Part shown: piece after piece, positions 15,683 to 17,813 of the stretch
Layout of the letters: the number at the start of each line of letters is the position of its first letter
How positions within the stretch are numbered: position 1 is the first letter of the stretch
NCBI GenBank assembly: GCA_004552725.1
Contig: SFNM01000036.1
Span: 1-17,813 of the forward strand
Length of the DNA: 17,813 nucleotides
DNA from: Bacteroidales bacterium
GTDB taxonomy: Bacteria; Bacteroidota; Bacteroidia; Bacteroidales; Muribaculaceae
Direction of reading: 5' to 3'
The notes under the pieces: model-generated
What the model saw: the letters and a program-made list of their open reading frames with translations, nothing else
Told to the model about the DNA's origin: nothing
Database searches by the model: none
Position numbers and translations under genes: made by a program

Positions 15683-16720
15683 CTATTGGTGATTGGATAG
15701 ATATAGTTCTTTGTTGGTACGCAATAGCGAGCGGAACAAGGAGGCCGCTTGGTCCAAAGTGCCTTGGAACTCGCCTCCGGCTGCATTTTTGTGCCCGCCG
15801 CCGCCAAAATGTTCTTGGCAAAGAATATTTACGGGGAAATCGCCCAGCGAGCGCATTGACACCTTCACATATCCCGACTCTTCGCGAAGGAAAGCGGAAT
15901 ACACTACTCCGGGAATTGCCAACGGACGGTTGACCAAGCCTTCAGTGTCGCCCTTGGTATAGTGGAAACGATTGAGTTCATCGCGAGTGATTGTAATCAG
16001 CGCGGCACCGTATTGAGCAAACACCTCCATCTTCTTGAGAAGAGCATAAGAATTTAGGCGGATAGCGTTCTCGGTATGAGTCTCAAACATTCTACGATAA
16101 ATATCCTCCTTATCAGCACCTTTGCGCACTAATTCGGCAATGACAATGTAGATTTCGGGGTCGGCACAATTGTAAGAGAAATTGCCTGTGTCGGTCATCA
16201 TACCGGTGAGAAGGAATTCGGCGGCATCTTTGTTGATGATGGTGAACATCTCCAATGCGCATAGCACCTTGAACAGCAAGAAGCAAGTGGAACACATCTG
16301 CGGATGAGATATACATACTTGCGCAAAATTTTCCGGGCCTAAGTGATGGTCGATCAATACTTTCGGAGCCGAAGCCTTTGCCACAGCCTCGCTTAGAGGT
16401 GCAATACGGCTCAACGCATTGAAATCAAGGCACACAATCAATTCGGCTTCGCTCACCAATTGCTTGGCGAACTCCGGATAGCGTGTGGCATCAGTGATGT
16501 CCTTGGCTCCGGGCAACGCCAACAACGAATTGAGCAAAGCATCGGGTGCAATCACGCGCACTTCCTTATCGAGCGATTGCAACACACTTTGAAATGCCAA
16601 TGCCGAGCCAACGGCATCGCCATCGGGCGATTGGTGAATGATGAGGACAATGCGATGCGCTTGGTCAATAAGCGAACGCAACTGCCTGATTTTTTTATCT
16701 TCGTTGAGCGATGTAAGCAT
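15683..16720 (-). CDS. nrnA: DHH/DHHA1 phosphoesterase, NrnA-like (nanoRNase / pAp phosphatase)
   Basis: A 345-residue cytoplasmic DHH-family phosphoesterase. It probably degrades 2-5 nucleotide RNA fragments and removes the 3' phosphate from pAp. Motifs: HQSPDGDAVGSA (29-40) with metal ligands Asp33 and Asp35; LDFNALSR (98-105) with Asp99; IDHHLGPENF (123-132), the DHH signature; TGMMTDTGNFSY (172-183) with Asp177; and, in the DHHA1 domain, the substrate-binding glycine motif FGGGGHKNAAGG (305-316). All ligands are intact and the length is typical of NrnA. A cyclic-di-nucleotide or linear pApA phosphodiesterase activity is possible for related proteins. It is first in the leftward cluster, about 40 bases downstream of a good promoter. 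Confidence 0.9.
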   Translation of the reverse strand: MLTSLNEDKKIRQLRSLIDQAHRIVLIIHQSPDGDAVGSALAFQSVLQSLDKEVRVIAPDALLNSLLALPGAKDITDATRYPEFAKQLVSEAELIVCLDFNALSRIAPLSEAVAKASAPKVLIDHHLGPENFAQVCISHPQMCSTCFLLFKVLCALEMFTIINKDAAEFLLTGMMTDTGNFSYNCADPEIYIVIAELVRKGADKEDIYRRMFETHTENAIRLNSYALLKKMEVFAQYGAALITITRDELNRFHYTKGDTEGLVNRPLAIPGVVYSAFLREESGYVKVSMRSLGDFPVNILCQEHFGGGGHKNAAGGEFQGTLDQAASLFRSLLRTNKELYLSNHQ

Positions 16721-16759
16721 TCAAAAACAATTGTTATGGCAAGAGAGCCTTTTATCTTG

Positions 16760-16790
16760 CAAAGTTAGCCACTTTACCGCTATCTTACAA
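16760..16790 (-). promoter_or_regulatory. Bacteroidetes-type promoter for the nrnA cluster
   Basis: On the - strand, TTG (16790-16788), a 20-base spacer, then TAACTTTG (16767-16760). Both elements and the spacing fit the Bacteroidetes consensus (TTTG/TTG, 19-21 bases, TAnnTTTG). Transcription would start near 16753, about 33 bases before the nrnA ATG at 16720. It is the clearest promoter in the window. Confidence 0.75.
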
Positions 16791-16825
16791 CACTTTTAAC
16801 GAAAAAAAACACCTTTGCCTATCGA

Positions 16826-17616
16826 TTACAATATTTTTTCACCAAAAGCATAATCGTAGGAATGTGAACAGCGGCGTTGCTTCAATCGGCGGCGTTGGGC
16901 ACGATTTAGTGGGAGAACGGGATTATTGTTCAAAAAGTTGTTGAGTTGAGCGGGTGTAATGGCCGTGCCGTCGGTCACGATGCCGTAGGCGCGTGCCATG
17001 GACAAAAAGTTGTTGAAATATCGAGGATCGGCCGGAGTGAAGGTTCTACCGGTAAATAGTAAATGGAAGTAGCAGTTGAGTATGGATTGGATGTTCTCTT
17101 CCGAACAACGCTTGAGATACCCTGCCATTTGACGGTTGACAACGCATCGCATCGAGATAGGAAGACTGATGCTTGGCTCGGCGTTGCAAGCTCGTCGCAT
17201 AAATTTTCGGGAAGAGTCGAGAAGAAGTCGTCGACGTTAGGATGGTTATTGGAGAAAATGTGGCAAGCATTATCCTCGCTATCACACATATAATCAAATG
17301 CTTGGTGGTTGATATTGTATAAGGCGGCGGAGTTGGTATACTCCTCAGAGGTCGTTACTTCGATAGACGCGCCTTGTCGGGCGGTTTGGGCTTGCTGCGC
17401 GGCTTTCTTGGCTGCTCGACGTTCGGCTCGCTCAGCAGCACGTTCGGCTTTCACTTTCTTAAGGTTGAAAGACATTTTGGTTAGTGCAGCCGACGAGCGA
17501 TGTTCGCCCTGCAATGCATCGTTGATAGCAGCGCGTATTTCTTCAATAACATTATTAGCGATTTTAGCAGAGCATCGGCTCAAAACAGTGGTAAGGTTTG
17601 CAAAATTGTGTTCCAT
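16826..17616 (-). pseudogene. Unrecognised protein gene split by a -1 frameshift (programmed or disrupted)
   Basis: No family was recognised. Read from ATG 17616 (MEHNFANLTTVLSRC), the first frame gives a helical N-terminal part and an Ala/Arg/Lys/Glu-rich charged helix (FNLKKVKAERAAERAERR and following), then NVDDFFSTLPENL. From about 17200 the adjacent frame looks more protein-like: MAGYLKRCSEENIQ, then YFNNFLSMARAYGIVTDG, ending in a basic tail (NRAQRRRLKQRR) and stopping at 16826. Joined by a -1 shift this makes about 263 residues. Staying in the first frame gives a shadow-like tail that stops at 16975. The change point carries A AAT TTA (17206-17200) in the exact frame for -1 slippage; a lost A in the AAAA run is the simpler explanation. 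A start at 17658 is unlikely because it lies upstream of the -7 box. No signal peptide or membrane helix is seen. Confidence 0.6.
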
Positions 17617-17642
17617 AATTTCGTAGATTAAGAATTCTGCCA

Positions 17643-17650
17643 CAAAGGTA
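17643..17650 (-). promoter_or_regulatory. -7 promoter box (TACCTTTG) of the split gene
   Basis: TACCTTTG on the - strand (17650 to 17643) fits TAnnTTTG. Transcription would start near 17636, 20 bases before the ATG at 17616, which decides that start over the ATG at 17658. The nearest -33-like TTG is 23 bases upstream, slightly far. Confidence 0.55.
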
Positions 17651-17675
17651 ATACACAAAAATGCCCGCCACTACA

Positions 17676-17700
17676 AAAATTGGTTCGCCACACCAATTTT
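17676..17700. promoter_or_regulatory. Perfect palindrome overlapping the -33 region (possible operator)
   Basis: AAAATTGGT (17676-17684) and ACCAATTTT (17692-17700) are perfect inverted repeats around a 7-base spacer, TCGCCAC. The near arm touches the TTG that would serve as the -33 element of the split gene, a position suited to a repressor. A terminator for a gene to the right is the alternative, since T-rich sequence follows on both strands. Confidence 0.4.
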
Positions 17701-17753
17701 CATATACATTTTTTTATTGCTGTCCGGTAAAAGATTTTCAAACGAAATAAATT

Positions 17754-17788
17754 AGGGCTGACACTTCTCACGAGGTATCAGCCCTTTT
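17754..17788 (+). terminator. Hairpin with T-run at the right edge
   Basis: AGGGCTGA (17754-17761) pairs with TCAGCCCT (17778-17785); the stem continues past one mismatch to about 14 bp with a 4-base loop, and TTTT follows on the + strand. No gene precedes it on the + strand in this window, so it may serve a leftward gene beyond the right edge. Confidence 0.5.
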
Positions 17789-17813
17789 GGTTATCTTTGT
17801 ATTTGGAAAAAAT

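Noticed and set aside
1..17813. CRISPR array, tRNA or rRNA genes
   Set aside because: No regularly spaced repeats and no tRNA arm or rRNA signatures were seen on either strand by eye.

Overview
The window looks like chromosomal DNA from a gut Bacteroidales bacterium, most probably of the Muribaculaceae or a near relative. Reasons: several Bacteroidetes-type -7 promoter boxes (TAnnTTTG) and little sign of Shine-Dalgarno sites; a type IX secretion (T9SS) style C-terminal sorting domain; families typical of this order (a DUF6377-like regulator, a DUF4827-like lipoprotein); and the gene order DHH phosphoesterase - lipoprotein - phosphoglucosamine mutase. The assignment comes from recognising motifs by eye; no search was run.

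Left part (11-7720, + strand). A Gtf3/WbbI-like glycosyltransferase is followed by a 338-base gap holding a large near-perfect inverted repeat (1086-1148), smaller GC-rich hairpins, a -7 promoter box and a structured leader. Next come two tightly spaced secreted-protein genes (5-base gap). The first is a 1334-residue subtilisin-like (S8) protease carrying a dockerin, a cohesin-like module and a T9SS-type C-terminal domain. The second is a 749-residue protein with a signal peptide, three cohesin-like modules alternating with ASH/HYDIN-like Ig domains, a BIG2-like domain and a short Bacteroidales C-terminal tail. A protease with a dockerin next to a multi-cohesin-like protein suggests a surface-assembled complex in a T9SS setting, and this is the best candidate for an undescribed system here. 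The protease gene also contains a sharply AT-rich island (about 3411-3840, 30% GC by hand count, flanks about 57-60%), and its signal peptide is split between two reading frames.

Middle and right part (8089-16767, - strand). Six genes run leftwards, nrnA-like - DUF4827-like lipoprotein - glmM - ABC-F ATPase - mutL - DUF6377-like regulator, with a good promoter ahead of nrnA (16760-16790). A short terminator and a second hairpin lie between glmM and the ABC-F gene, so there may be two transcription units. The cargo is housekeeping: nanoRNA/pAp turnover, amino-sugar supply for the cell wall, ribosome-associated ATPase, mismatch repair, plus a membrane-bound TPR/HTH regulator of unknown target.

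Right edge (16826-17813). An unrecognised gene on the - strand is broken by a -1 shift exactly at an in-frame A AAT TTA heptamer. It is either a programmed frameshift or a lost base. It has its own -7 box and an upstream palindrome that could be an operator. A terminator-like hairpin sits at the extreme right.
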